Shown: in pieces, positions 31,997 through 44,509 of the stretch
Numbering within the stretch: position 1 is the stretch's first letter
How the letters are laid out: the number at the start of each line of letters is the position of its first letter
Assembly: GCA_015680685.1 (NCBI GenBank)
Contig: MNCI01038214.1
Coordinates: 9,856 to 73,855, forward strand
Direction: 5' to 3'
Length of the DNA stretch: 64,000 nucleotides
DNA from: Gnetum montanum
Taxonomy: Eukaryota > Streptophyta > Gnetopsida > Gnetales > Gnetaceae
The notes under the pieces: generated by a model
What the model was told of the DNA's origin: nothing
Databases searched by the model: none
The model's input: the letters and a program-made list of their open reading frames with translations, nothing else
Made by a program: the position numbers and the translations under genes

Positions 31997-34400
31997 ATGG
32001 CTTCTTCTCGTAGGGAAGATTCTCCATCGCCATTCATAGGAAAATCCAATCAAAGGCAGGAGAGCTAAAAAATGCAAATACCATAATAATTCTAGGTTTT
32101 CTACACTCATCTAGATTCTTACACTTTGGACTACACCTTCATCTTGGATCAGGACAAGCAATTGCAATGGTGGAACATGGAGAACAACATTGTGTTCCCT
32201 CCTGACTGATATGTTCCCACGATGCTATTGAATAATCTCATCAAATTTGGCATCAGTGAACTTAATGTTGAATACATGGTTCAAGATCATTTGTATTGAA
32301 ATTATCATCCCATAGAGACACAATGGAAGAAAGATTAGAAAATGAAAGCTTAATATGAGGCTTCAAAGGGTAAAAGGTTTTCTAACCATGTGTTTCTACA
32401 AACATAGAAAGAAGCTGAGGACTTCTTTTCAGGTACCTCTTAATACATAGATTCTCCTCTTTCTTTGATGGGGAGACCTTTACCCAATGGTTATAGTCAA
32501 CTATGGATAACCTTGGTGATTGAAAGAATGGATTTTAAGATCAGGGAACCTCAAAAGATGGTAACCATATCTATTCATCCAAAGGTAGAGACAATGACAA
32601 GTATCATGAGAGAGATAGACATGGTGACCAAGGTAGAAACCAAAGAAGAGAAGATAGTAGGTATTATTTTGGTGCTAATTCTCCTTCCTCTTAACCTTCA
32701 TCATCATCCTCATTATCTTCCTCATGCAACTCCAATAGAAGAAGTAGGGGCCAGAGCCATGAAAAGAGTAATAGAGATCTTGATGGGGATCAATAGCAAG
32801 ATCAAGATCATCACAGATCCCACTAGGACAACAAGAACCAAAGTCATGAACAATATCAAGGGGATGAACATCATAGAGAACAAAAGCACAATAGGACTCA
32901 TCGTAGGAATCATGACCATGACAGGGATCATAGAGACCACTATGACTACAATGAGGCTCAATTAGCCACAAGAAATATGTTGAATAGTTAAAAAGCTATT
33001 AGAATTTTCACCAGGTACATGAAGGATTGCTGCATTAAATGACCATATATGAAAAATATTCTCAACTTTGAGGAGGATATAATTCAAATCCACAAAATCA
33101 TTTACAAGCCTTCCATGATGCCTGTGACTTGCAAAATGTGGAGAATGAAAAGAAATAGTTTAAACTATTCATAAGGATACTCATAAAGAAATCATAAAGC
33201 TAGTATTGATTGTTGGAATCAAAATCTATTTAGTGATGGAGTATGATGCTAGAGTTGTTCAATGAAAAATACCAAACGTACTTTAGAGTGTCCAATTTGA
33301 AGAGGAAAATCCAAGGATGAAAATAAAGCACTCATGAGTCCTTGGATGTAGCCATGAGAAAGTACTATTCTTTGTTGCATTGATGCCTAGGCCCTAGATA
33401 CTCCCAATGGGATTAGTTGTGCCATATCATAGATGGGTTTAAAATTGAAACAAGTAGAAGTGTTGGGGTCTATGACTTAAGGAAGATTTTTTATTCTAAT
33501 GGTCCATCAAATTCAAAGGATCATTAAGTGAGTGGCCAAAGAGGAAGAAAAGTTGAAAAAATGAGAAAGTGTAGAAGAATATAATAAAGACCTCTCCATT
33601 TGTAAGAGGGAGTTCTGCTTATGTGAGAATGAGGGGGAGGCACTACTTAATGTAGTGGTGCAATAGAAAAACTTGCTAATCTACAAATTTGTTACTAAAA
33701 CATTAGCTAAGGTTGATAAGATATGGGACTCCTTGGATGAGAAGTTTCAAACTACTCTAAATATTGTAGAGGAACATAGAAATCAAGGAGGTAGTGGCCA
33801 TGAACAAAGAAAGAAGAAGGAGGATGAATGAGAATATTGCAAAGATAAGTATGAAGCTATAGTGGTAGAGGAGGTTGAAGATTTAGAATCTAATAATGAT
33901 GGATATGAAATCTATCAATATGAAAACCTAAGGGATGTTGCCTTGTATTATCACACTTACAAGAATATGGAATGTATGCTTTAAATCGCAGATTGATAAA
34001 ATGATAAGCACCTAGGAGGTTGCCTTATCTACAAGACAACTATTCACAACAATTTCACCAAGAAGCTTACTATATGAGTGGAGTGTCATCTCAACCTCAA
34101 GAATAGTACTAGCAATGGTAACACCCACAATCATGGGGGATTCCACATTTAAGATAGTAGTATTCTTGTTACCAACCTAATCCTTATTGGTACTATGTTT
34201 AGTAGCTAGTCCCTCCATGTCACTCTTCGAGTCACTCTTTCTTTCCATATCATTATTAGCTTTTGAAGTATTATAAAGCACCTTCTTCAATATGAGAGTC
34301 TTGATTCCTTTTCTATCCTCTTGAACATCCATCCACTCCTACACCATCATCATCAACTCCTCTGCCACCTGTTCCATCCATGCAAGGTAAAATACCTACC
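31997..34400 (+). pseudogene. gag of element 2
   Basis: ATG at 31997 (MASSRREDSPSP) lies 132 bases past the primer-binding site. Then come LDYTFILDQDKQLQWW and NNIVFPPD. At 32580-32960 a low-complexity tract encodes Arg, Asp, His and Ser runs (for example RNHDHDRDHRDHYDYNEAQ) before TRNMLN. The gag domain at 33080-33320 is recognisable by comparison with the 18.8-kb copy. At 33700-33830, DSLDEKFQTTLNIVEE and EQRKKKED close the capsid region. Stops are frequent; several are C-to-T changes in CAA or CAG. It is non-functional. Confidence 0.7.
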
Positions 34401-34649
34401 TAGCCACAGTAAAGAAATGCTACAAGGGTAGTAAACTTATAGGTAGCTCCTCAGTTGAGTGGTCCTAAATCCAAGCCTTACAAGAGGTCATATTTCAGAA
34501 CCAATAATCCCAAAAGACCCTTACAAATACATGTGTCTATTAACCTTTCTATTTCAACCTATGAAAGTTACATCGAGTATCTTTCAAACGAAAGTACCTC
34601 CTAATTTCATACTATCATGTTGAGCCATGCAATCATAGATTGGATCAAA

Positions 34650-35224
34650 GATAACCATCATCCTAGAAAGAGATATAATCTTTGGGAGTCCTCTTATTTA
34701 CTTGTAGATCACTAAAAATGAATCGTGTAAGGCTCTTTTTGATTCAAGTTATGTAGTTAACTTAATTTCTCAAGATATGTACAAAGCCTGGAACATACCT
34801 CTCTTGAAGAAAGAGCAACATTAGACTACCGTTGGCAAACTAATCAATCAATGTCCCTTTGGAATGGGTCAAAGACATCATGAACACCATTTTTAGATGA
34901 TCTTATACTACCAATTTACTAGTGATCCATGTGGAGAATTATAAAAGGGACTTTTCTATCATCATGGAAAGATCATGGCTAAGCACTATCGATGCAAGGT
35001 TGGGGATTCAAGACCTTTCCTTAGAGATTTTTGGGAAAAATGAATTAAGAAAGATTAATAAGAAAAGAGTTCCATGCATCATGTATAGTGACACAAGATG
35101 CTATTACATGCAAAGACTATGGACCATCAAAGACACATTAGTTTCAGCATGCATTCAGTGTGTAGAGCTAACAAAGATTGAAGGGTGCCTGTACATAGTA
35201 GCTACTAAGTGGAAAGGAACCTAG
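34650..35224 (+). pseudogene. aspartic protease of element 2
   Basis: The frame gives CKALFDSSYVVNLISQDMY at about 34725-34785. The catalytic aspartate codon is GAT at 34741, but the usual D-L/T-G has become D-S-S, so the active-site glycine is gone. Downstream, IIMERSWLSTIDARLGI at 34959-35010 matches the family's IILGRPWLST-DA. The second half is open from 34922 to 35224. It lies between gag and reverse transcriptase. Confidence 0.7.
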
Positions 35225-35559
35225 TGGCTAATAATAGATAATGAGGCATGATCAACAATCTACATGGAACTAGTTGAGAGCCTTATTACTCATATGTTGA
35301 AAGCATGAAAAATTTGAAGCAACTTCATCACCAACTCTATGATGTATAAAGTGAAATCGATTGAGGAGAGTTGGAGAACCTTGAAACTTTTAAGTAAGAG
35401 CACCTTGAGTTAAAGGCCTTATTGACAGGAATAGAATATGAATTTCTAAATAATCACAAGCTACTAATTTTCAATGCTACACTTGCTCTTGCACAATAGA
35501 AGAAATTGTCAAAAGATATGAACAAATGGCTAATAGCCTTCACTTGGTCATATCATGAG

Positions 35560-36480
35560 TTAACTGAAATTGATTCTAGGATATGCCAACAAAAAATCTA
35601 TATAGACTCCACTATCAAACTAAAGAGGTAGTTGCAAAGATTCTTGAACTTGAAATTCAAGAAAATTATTAAAGAGGATATTGAACAACTCCTCAAGGCT
35701 ATTTTCATTTACCCCATTATAGATAACGAGTGGGTTAGCCCACTTGTTATTGTGACAACTTACAAAGATCATTTTCCATTGCTATTTGTGAAACAAGTGC
35801 TAGACACCATTGTGGGGCATTTCTACTACAACTTTCTAGATAGCTATAGTGTTTATAACCAAATCTAGATTACACTAGAGGACTAGCCCAAGATAACATT
35901 CACAAGTCTCTAGGGAAATTTTGCATACAAAAAGATGCCCTTTGGCCTATGCAATGCTCTTGTCACATTTCAAAATTTGGCCTTAAGAATCTTCTAATAG
36001 CAAATTAGTAGCAAGTTAGAAATGTTCATGGATGACTTCTTTAGCTATGAAGCTACATTTGAACAAGCCTTGGACCACCTTGAGTATGTTCTTCAACAAT
36101 GTCTAGAGATAAACCTAAGGCTCAATTGAAAGAAAATGTACCTGATGCTCCAAGAGGGCATTCTCTTGGAGCATAGGATTTTGAACAAAGAGATCAAGGT
36201 AGACTTAGAAAAAATAAGGATCATCCAAAGAGTAACCAAACAACTAGAAACCATGAAAGATGTGAGGTCCCTTCTTGACTACACTGTTTACCATAGTTAC
36301 TTCATTAAAAAATTCTCAAAGATTTCCAAGCTATTGGTGGAGCTTAAAAAGAAAGATGCACTATTCATCTGGACCAAGGAATATGAGAATGCATTCTAGT
36401 AGTTAAAGAAAAAACTCATAGAAACTCCAATTCTACAAGTACTAGATTGCTCTAGGATATTTCAAACCATGAAGGATATA
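35560..36480 (+). pseudogene. reverse transcriptase of element 2
   Basis: It reads WVSPLVIV, then directly TYKDHFPLLFVKQVLDTI, so the PKKGG-to-DYRKLN block is deleted (roughly 100 bases). Then come FLDSYSVYNQI (first catalytic aspartate present), KKMPFGLCNALVTFQ, and FMDDF with both catalytic aspartates at about 36022-36036. The FMDD form is typical of Athila elements. It continues as DHLEYVLQQCLEINLRLN and the connection region with WTKEYENAF. Several stops replace glutamine codons. Confidence 0.8.
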
Positions 36481-36840
36481 TTAAATTATGCTTTGGGGTA
36501 ATGCTTACATAGATGAACAATTGAAAACAACCATATTACATTCACTATGTAAGAAGAAGTATTGTGGATACACAACTCAACTACACCATCACTAAAAAAG
36601 AGCCTATGATAGTGGTGTACATGTTAGAAAAATTCAGGCACTATGTGGTTGGATATAAAGTTTTTATGGACAAAAATCATAGTGACATTCGATTCTTAAT
36701 GAAAAATCCAATGGTGAGGCCCATATATTATACAATAACTAGTGATCTTCTAGGAGTTTGATTTAACAATGGTTAACCAAAAGGGGATCGAGAATGTGGT
36801 GGCTGATCACTTGTCTTAGTTAAGATGGAATAGTGAAAAG
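36481..36840 (+). pseudogene. RNase H of element 2
   Basis: NYTITKKEPMIVVYMLEKFRHY and VGYKVFMDKNHSDIRFLM lead into a decayed LLGV-FDL stretch and QKGIENVVADHLS at about 36778-36816. The VADHLS end is intact, unlike element 1. The frame is broken at about 36760. Confidence 0.7.
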
Positions 36841-36899
36841 GATGAGAGTCCATTGTCTAATCAATTTTTTGATGAACTCCTTTTGTTGGTGGTGTTATT

Positions 36900-37925
36900 C
36901 TCAAAATTCCAAAGAAACAAACTAGTACAACTACATCCTCTCCTATCTACTCACATAGGAGATGCCAGTAAAGTGGAACCATAAGAAGAAATAACAGTTT
37001 CTTTATCAGGCTGAACACTTTATGAAAATCAATGGTAATCTCTACAAGAGTTGCATGGATGGCCTAGTACAATGGTGTGTCCCCAATGTAAACCAACTTT
37101 GAGTCCTCTAGGATGCCTAGGAAAGCCCTTGTGGGGGCTACTATACTAGGAGGAGGATGGCCATTAAGATCCTCATGATAGGATATTATTGGCCTACAAT
37201 CTTTATGGATGTTCATTACTTCCTTCATTGTTATGATAGATACCAACATGATGGAGGGATGATTGCATGCATGGAAAGGTCTCAATAATGAATCTAAGAA
37301 ATGGTGCCTTTTGGTCTTTGGGGGATTGATTTCAAGGTGATCATGAAACCTATTTCAAATGAAAAGCCTGCATCATCATGGTTGTTGATTACAACACCAA
37401 ATTGGCTAAAGATATGGCCTTCATCAACTATTCATCCTCTATGGTAGCTTAGTTTGTACAAAAAAAATATTGTAAATAGGTCTTGTGTGCCATAGGTACT
37501 AATTTTAGATAATGAAACATACTTTACTGGTGCCTCTTTTTGAAAGCTCATGCAATGCTTAAGGGTTTAACATAAATTAACAACTTCATATCACCCCAAG
37601 CCAAAGGTCAAGCTAAGGTTACTAATAGGAAAATTATCAAAATACTAACAAACAACATCATGACCTTAGAATAAAAAATTAACATTTTAACTAGGAGATA
37701 AGGTGCTCTACTAGAACCCCATGCATGTATCTCAACATACCAAATTGCAAATGCTATGGGAGGGCCCTTACATTATATATGAAACTTTCTCATCTAGGCC
37801 CATGATTATGTACCATCCTGAGACTCTAAATAAGATATTTTTAGTCAACATCTAACAACTTAAATCTTTCTTGGAAACAAGAATATCCAATGGAAATGTT
37901 GTCTCAATTTATGGCTAAGCATACT
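36900..37925 (+). pseudogene. integrase of element 2, internally deleted
   Basis: Zinc-binding remnants (HYFLHC, then YQHDGG) at 37200-37260 precede the core. A shifted frame gives GIDF for the first aspartate and LDNETYF at about 37503 for the second. The glutamate region is scrambled (YHPKPKVKLR). About 300 bases present in element 1 between KILT and HDLR are missing, joining the core to the C-terminal module (LWEGPYI-like, MYHPETLN, VNI-QLKSFLE). Integration function is lost. Confidence 0.7.
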
Positions 37926-39317
37926 AATCTTTCAAATCTCTCCCTTCCAACCTGGTTATGGGGGAGACAATCATCCATGCTAACATCCTATAAGTGACTC
38001 CTCAATTTTTAATTTTTAATTTTACATCATTTTTTATTTTCTTGAACATTTTATACTTTCTTTTATATTTTTATTTATTTGAATTTTTTTACATGTATTT
38101 TTCTTATTTATTACCATCAGGACTTTGGTGTTGAACACAACTACTGATTGATGGTGGTGAATTAAATTATAGTGCTCAAATTGATTGCTTGATGACTAGA
38201 TTTCATCATTGAATTTTGACATTGATTAATGAAACATTGGTTTTTCATGATATCAAGCAATGAGCTCATGTCATCCATCCATTCCATGAAAACCATATGG
38301 TTTTTCTTCTTGTTTTGGAAGCATGAGGTTCTTTCTAACAATAACTTTGAAAGAACTTATAACCTTGGTGCTCTCTAGCCTTAGAATGAATCAAGTGGAA
38401 TTGGCAAGTGTCTGGCTTTAAGGGAATTTGTCACCTTTTATATCTACCAACTATCTAGAGTTTTGTGAATATTCTCATCAATTTCTCACCATTATTAATG
38501 TTGATAAATAATAGGAAGAAATGTCTTTGCATGATGTCATTCCCATGAAAAAAAACATGGGACTTGAAAGCACATCCCTTAGACAAAATAATGGACTACA
38601 AACACTAGTTATGGGGCTAGAAAGACAAGTTACCCATAACTGAAGGCATTCCTCTAACTAAGGCCCTCTTTACTTCTTGCTTCTCTTTTCTTCTCTATTT
38701 GGAATCGTAGGTGATCTTGGAGGTATCCATGCACTCTAGGAGGTCGAATGATCTCAAGGTACCAATGGAAAGTTACTGGAAGTGGATGGTCTTGATTCAA
38801 ACTAAGGATGTGATGTTCTCAAGATCACCTTACTCACAAACTTCACATTGATTAAGGGCATGATCCTACTATAGGGAAGATCCACTTACATACTCTTTGG
38901 CCTAAATAGTTAAATTTCCTATCCCTTCATCATTTTGCTCTCAAATCCATTATTTTCCACCATAAAAAATCTAGTTTTTACACTTGAAATTCGAACTCCA
39001 TTAAAATTTCCTTTTCCAAAGATATTTAGAGACCTCTTTAATGATTTGTCCATACTATAGGATTTTTTTGTTTTCTTTGGACTTCAATTTCATTGAAAAA
39101 AATTTTATCCATCTTCATTGATGCATAGTGAAAATACTATAAATATGCATCGATCATTAGCCAAATTTTTACATTTACATTTCAAATGCTAAGGACATTT
39201 TGCATCTTTCTAAGCCTAAAGAACCTTCCAAGTGTGATAACTTGCTAAACACTTGTTTAATTTATCCCATTCTATGATCCTCAAGCTATAAGAGATGACC
39301 TTTATGTCATGGGGGCC
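37926..39317. other. downstream region of element 2, no gene and no 3' LTR recognised
   Basis: About 1.4 kb follows the integrase without a readable frame. I found no copy of the element 2 LTR here. The Tat-like LTR begins at about 39328, so the 3' end of element 2 is lost or displaced. Confidence 0.5.
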
Positions 39318-39767
39318 ACAAACTTATTGCAGCTAAAAACCTCAGTTGCTGAAAAAATTAAAGATCCTTAGTGTAGTAGTTCATCAACCTGCAAATCCCT
39401 AGGGCCTTTGTGGAAACAATGGGATACAAGATGCCTAATTGCTCTAGAAGATCAACCAAGGACTTACAAAATGAAAAGTATGATGAAAGAAATGCAAAAC
39501 TGATAGTAGATCTAAATAATGCACAGATAATAAACAAATGTATTTTGTACACAAAATCCAAAACTTAAAACTTTATTGAGAGAAAAAGTAAAGAATAAGT
39601 TAGAGAAAATGTATATAAATGGTACTTAAATGAGTAACCAAATGGGGATTCACTAGTACAAGAGTTTAAAGCCCATTGAAGCCAAGGAAATCCACTTCAC
39701 GATCCAGGTGCTAAGCCACTCTTGATACTTTTGAACCTGCCTCAACTACAACCTCAAATCTACAATG

Positions 39768-41714
39768 TTTTTTTTTTGAGAGAATGTTCGGGTTTGTATT
39801 ACTGAAAGTTATGGTACACGAGTAAATAATTACAATGGGGGGGACATCAGGGATGGCCCACGCTGGGGGGGGGGGCGGAAAATCACAAATTTCAAAGCAC
39901 GGAGGACTCCGAGCTTAGCCACCGAACCTCAGAACCACAAAACCTCAAAACCCCAAACCCTCAAAAACCTTAGGGTCAAATTTTTTTAGTCATTTTTCAT
40001 TATTANACTTATGAAGCAGGTCCAGTGTGGTGCAATGCTCCTTGGTGTCCATGAAGTTTGTGGCTTGTTGGATGCCCTACATAGTAGCCTATCTCCTGCT
40101 CCGGTCAGCTGACAAGTCCCCTGCATCAGGGTGGAATCTTGTGGACGTGCGTCTGATGTGTTGTGTGAGCTCCCCCCAGGAGCTCTCACAACTAATGCCC
40201 AAAATGCTATATGGGCAACACCCCCCCTGAGCCACTGACAGGCACTGTGCTCATGTGCTCGGTTAAGTTGCCGTTGTCGTTGCTCCTCTTCCTCCTTCAG
40301 GCGCTCCTGCTCCTCCTGGGCCACCGCCTTATGGGCCTGACGAGCTGTCTCTTCCTGGCATAGCTCCTCCCTGATTCGGTCCCGGAGCTCATCAATGAGC
40401 TGGGCCCGTGAGGTCTCCATCATGAGCATGTGCTGCTAGCCCAACTATTGTGCCTGTTCACGAAGCTGGGCTTCATGGTCGGCGCACCACTGAGCTAGGG
40501 TCTTGGTCCACTTTGCCTCCGAAATCTGTTGCTCGGCCTCCTGAGCAGCAGCAAACGCTTGTTGCAGTTCCGCCTCCCAATTTGGGGGGGGGGGGGGGGC
40601 CGGGGNNNNNNNNNNNNNNNNNNNNNNNNNNNNNNNNNNNNNNNNNNNNNNNNNNNNNNNNNNNNNNNNNNNNNNNNNNNNNNNNNNNNNNNNNNNNNNN
40701 NNNNNNNNNNNNNNNNNNNNNNNNNNNNNNNNNNNNNNNNNNNNNNNNNNNNNNNNNNNNNNNNNNNNNNNNNNNNNNNNNNNNNNNNNNNNNNNNNNNN
40801 NNNNNNNNNNNNNNNNNNNNNNNNNNNNNNNNNNNNNNNNNNNNNNNNNNNNNNNNNNNNNNNNNNNNNNNNNNNNNNNNNNNNNNNNNNNNNNNNNNNN
40901 NNNNNNNNNNNNNNNNNNNNNNNNNNNNNNNNNNNNNNNNNNNNNNNNNNNNNNNNNNNNNNNNNNNNNNNNNNNNNNNNNNNNNNNNNNNNNNNNNNNN
41001 NNNNNNNNNNNNNNNNNNNNNNNNNNNNNNNNNNNNNNNNNNNNNNNNNNNNNNNNNNNNNNNNNNNNNNNNNNNNNNNNNNNNNNNNNNNNNNNNNNNN
41101 NNNNNNNNNNNNNNNNNNNNNNNNNNNNNNNNNNNNNNNNNNNNNNNNNNNNNNNNNNNNNNNNNNNNNNNNNNNNNNNNNNNNNNNNNNNNNNNNNNNN
41201 NNNNNNNNNNNNNNNNNNNNNNNNNNNNNNNNNNNNNNNNNNNNNNNNNNNNNNNNNNNNNNNNNNNNNNNNNNNNNNNNNNNNNNNNNNNNNNNNNNNN
41301 NNNNNNNNNNNNNNNNNNNNNNNNNNNNNNNNNNNNNNNNNNNNNNNNNNNNNNNNNNNNNNNNNNNNNNNNNNNNNNNNNNNNNNNNNNNNNNGGGGTT
41401 GCAGCCTACACAAAGACCATGCAATTCTACGCCTTCCAGGCATGCCATAACAGCAGCACCGACTAGGAGTCACCATTAAATCGCCCCGGGGGGAGGGGGG
41501 CATCCTGCATGCGCGCCAAGTGGCGATCATGCAAGGGCATTCGTAAATGAAGTGGGTGAGCATTTCAGAGCTAGTTCCACAGCATGGACACGTGGTGTCA
41601 TGTGTGATGCCACGCTGTTATAGTACGGTGCGTACGGGGAGCGCCACAGATTTTATCAGCCAGAGAAACATTTTGACTTTCTCGGGGAGCCGCCCGTGCC
41701 AGATCTCCTGCCAG
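39768..41714 (-). mobile_element. 5'-truncated L1-like LINE inserted in the LTR
   Basis: The insert begins with ten T on the plus strand, the poly(A) tail of a minus-strand LINE. ATGTT occurs at both junctions, a possible short target duplication; the uninterrupted LTR at 60076 reads AATGTTGG. On the minus strand, 41650-41540 encodes CPCCGTSSEMLTHFIYEC, then TW, the zinc-binding domain that follows LINE reverse transcriptase. After the gap, a Glu/Gln/Arg-rich coiled-coil-like tail (EEQERLKEEEEQRQRQL at about 40310) follows. The insert is GC- and CpG-richer than its host. The reverse transcriptase itself would lie beyond the 5' truncation. Confidence 0.75.
40606..41394. other. assembly gap, 789 N, next to a poly-G run
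   Basis: The gap lies inside the LINE. About 16 G at 40584-40599 precede it. Long open frames crossing it have no meaning. A single N is also present at 40006. Confidence 0.98.
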
Positions 41715-42846
41715 ATGTTGGTTAGGGTGGGGGTTGAGAAATGTGAAAAAATATAAGCTGTCCAAATGATCTATGTTGAGATTTGGGAATCCCAAGGGTG
41801 TAGTGTGGAGCTTGAAAATTTACAAACCCCAAAGGTGATTATGAGGTGATAAGGTCACAGGGTGTTTATACTGGGTTCAAGGGAATACAAGTGTGGAAAC
41901 TTATTTAAAAAATCTTGAGTACCTGAGAATGACCAAGTGTAGAACTATGAATAATTTTTTGTGCAAAAGTGTGTGTATTCCAATGGTCTTGGATTGCAAA
42001 AAAGTATGGAATCTTGAAAAAATTGTTGAACTACCAAAGTATGTGTAACTATCCAAGTGTTGAATCTGTAAATGGTGTTTGAGGTTGGCCTATTTATAGG
42101 TTCTTTAGGACATTAATAGAGCTGAAAAATGGCTATAAATTATCTATAAAATGGCTCCAAACTGGGTGCCAAATTTAGGTGAGAGGGATGCCCAAATTTG
42201 AGGGGTTACTATAAATAGTAAGTTCTTTCCCTGTGGCCTTTCCATTTACTATAAATAGTAACTAGGGCACACCTTTCATGCTAGAGATGAATTGTCCATG
42301 TTGAGCTCTCCACCATGCTTATTTAAGTAGTTGGTCAACATTGAAGGGCATGGAGTGTTGAAATCTAATTATTTTTGCTTCCATGTTGGGCGATGCAATT
42401 TTCAATGTTAGAGGCAAAGACTCCACACTAGGAAGAAACTTCCACATTGAGGGGGGAAGGTTTCCAGGTTGTGCATGTGGTATCTACAATAAAGCAAAAA
42501 AGTTTCCAAAACCCCCATCCTTTTGCACTAGGGGTAGGTGAGATTTACCCCTCTACATGTGTTTCTTGCATAGAAAAGTGTATAGCCCCCATAAAACCCA
42601 TCAAATTGCCATTTTTGTCATTTCAAAAGGAAATTTTGATCTTCCCAATCCCAAATATAAACACTAGATGAATTTTTTCACTTGGGGTATGAGGCTTTGA
42701 CCACTTATAAAGCATTTTAGCCCCAAAATTATAAAGTATGTGAAATTTTCCATGGATTACAATTTTTAGTTTTACCTTGGGTTTCATGTGAATGAAAGTT
42801 GTGCGATGAAAATTGGCTTTAACATGAAAATGTTTGTGGTGTTTCA

Positions 42847-42859
42847 ATGGTCCCTCTTT
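42847..42859 (-). other. polypurine tract of element C
   Basis: The minus strand reads AAAGAGGGACCAT immediately before the LTR start TGAAACACC. The corresponding flank of the other LTR (61207 on) is not purine-rich. This supports 42846 as the inner edge of a 3' LTR. Confidence 0.6.
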
Positions 42860-42949
42860 GTTGGTGTCTAGATGATTGACTTGAGAGGCATCAAAAAAGA
42901 GTACAAAATGCCATTGTATATTATAACAATATAATACATACAAGCCACA

Positions 42950-44260
42950 TGATAATCAGGCTATCTAGGTTACCAAAGTTGTTAGTTTAAGGCTATGGTA
43001 GGCCATGGTACCAATTTAAGGCTCTAGCAAGCCACGTTACCAGTTTAAGGTTGTAGAAGACCATTGAAAGTAGGTTTGCTTATTAGCAACTATTGGATAC
43101 ATGTAGTATGGCTTTAGATAGGAATGATTAACTAGACTGGTCATCTCATTTTCATCCATGTCAACTATTTTGAATCTCCGATTCCATAGGATCTAGTGAC
43201 AAGGAAGGACCCTTTCCAGATGGCTGAGAATTTGTTTGCATGCTTGCGGAAAACTTTGAAGACTAGGTTACCCTCCTTGATCTTGCACATGTTCATATTG
43301 TGATGCTACCACTTCTATCTCTCTTGATAGTGCTCAATGTAAGAAAGTTCTTACATACACTACTCCTCCATCAAATCCAAGGCTATTGTCCACAATTCCT
43401 TATTCTTCTCATCGTTGATGAAGTTAGTCAAGGCTACGTCAAGTGATGGCACCTAAAATTAAAAAGGTAAAAAAAATTTAGATCTATAAACTAGGCTATA
43501 AGTGGTCATACTAGTTTCCATGCAATGAGTTGTTTTGTATGCCCATAATGCATGCACAAGCCACTCATGCCACTTGTGTTTGTTGTTGTTGAGCATCTTT
43601 TTAAGTAAGTTGATGATGCCTTGTTTCTGCTTCTTCATTGGCTTGAGGGTAATAGGGTGATGAGAAAGAATGCTTAATACCTAGGTTATGACAAAATTTT
43701 TTCATTTAATGGCTACTAAATTGTGGTCCATTATCTATAACTATGATCATGGGTATGCCAGAATGGGCTACAATGTTATATAAGATGAATTTATAGACTT
43801 TTTTAGATGTAGTCTTCCATAGGGAAATAGCCTCAATCTACTTTGTAAAGTATTTGGTTTCCATGATGATGAAGCTATGCCCTATAGTAGACTTAGGTGT
43901 TATGGGTCCAATGATATCCAATCCCCACTATTAAAATGGCCATGTTATTTAAATGGTATAAAATTTAGTTAGTGATACATGTATAAGGTCACTATATCAT
44001 TGGCATGTGTCACATCACTTAACCTTTGTAGGTAGTCATTTTCCATATGGGGCTAATAGTAGCCTATCCATCTAATCTTAGTGGCCATAGCTATTAATCC
44101 TATATGTACTCCATAAACACCTTCATGAACCTCCTCTAATACTATTCTAGCATCAATTTTACCTAAGTACATTAGGAGTTTGCCATCATAGGATCATCGA
44201 CATAATGTGTCATCACCTTTGATAACATACTGCTTCAATTTCTTGCATATAGCATCCTTC
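42950..44260 (-). pseudogene. integrase of element C
   Basis: From 44.2 kb down the minus strand reads a zinc-binding remnant, then WGLDIIGPI with the first aspartate, IDNGPQFSS with the second, and YYPQANEEAE with the glutamate. ALWAYKTT and a C-terminal LVFKVFRKH module follow. All three catalytic residues are readable, but several stops and shifts break the frame. The end lies within about 100 bases of the polypurine tract, so there is no room for an extra gene before the 3' LTR. Confidence 0.75.
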
Positions 44261-44509
44261 TGAGTAGTGGTCAGGCCTTGTGAAAATTCTCCATGCATAA
44301 GGAAAAATTGATATTATCATAGAACTCCTTGGGATGAGTAGTATGAATTACAGCCACAAACGTATCCTCACTATTTTGTGTGATAAGAGTAGCATAGTCC
44401 ATGGTTAAGCTGGGCAACTTGCTAAACACATTTGATGTCACACTAAGGGCTAATGTTGAAATTCCATTGGCTATGGAATTTCATTTTGAGGTATGTGTTG
44501 GATATTAAG

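Larger units (their letters stand above)
39328..42846 (-). mobile_element. 3' LTR of element C, interrupted by a LINE
   Basis: 39328-39767 aligns with 59637-60080, and 41715-42846 aligns with about 60081-61206. Without the insertion it is about 1.57 kb. The sense start is TGAAACACCAC at 42846. A TATA-like CCTATAAATAG lies near 42090-42105, about 750 bases in. Similarity may extend about 10 bases beyond 39328. Confidence 0.8.

Noticed and set aside
39118-39317. A possible LTR start (TGATGCATAG with a nearby CTATAAATATGC)
   Set aside because: The TATA is only about 20 bases from the putative start, unlike about 97 in the family, and the rest does not align.
39900-39975. Telomere-like repeats (runs of 'ctcaaaacc')
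   Set aside because: The units vary and do not match CCCTAAA; they lie in the LINE 3' region.
40445-41563. Several 300-codon frames across the N gap at 40606-41394
   Set aside because: Same reason. Only the flanking LINE-derived parts are informative.
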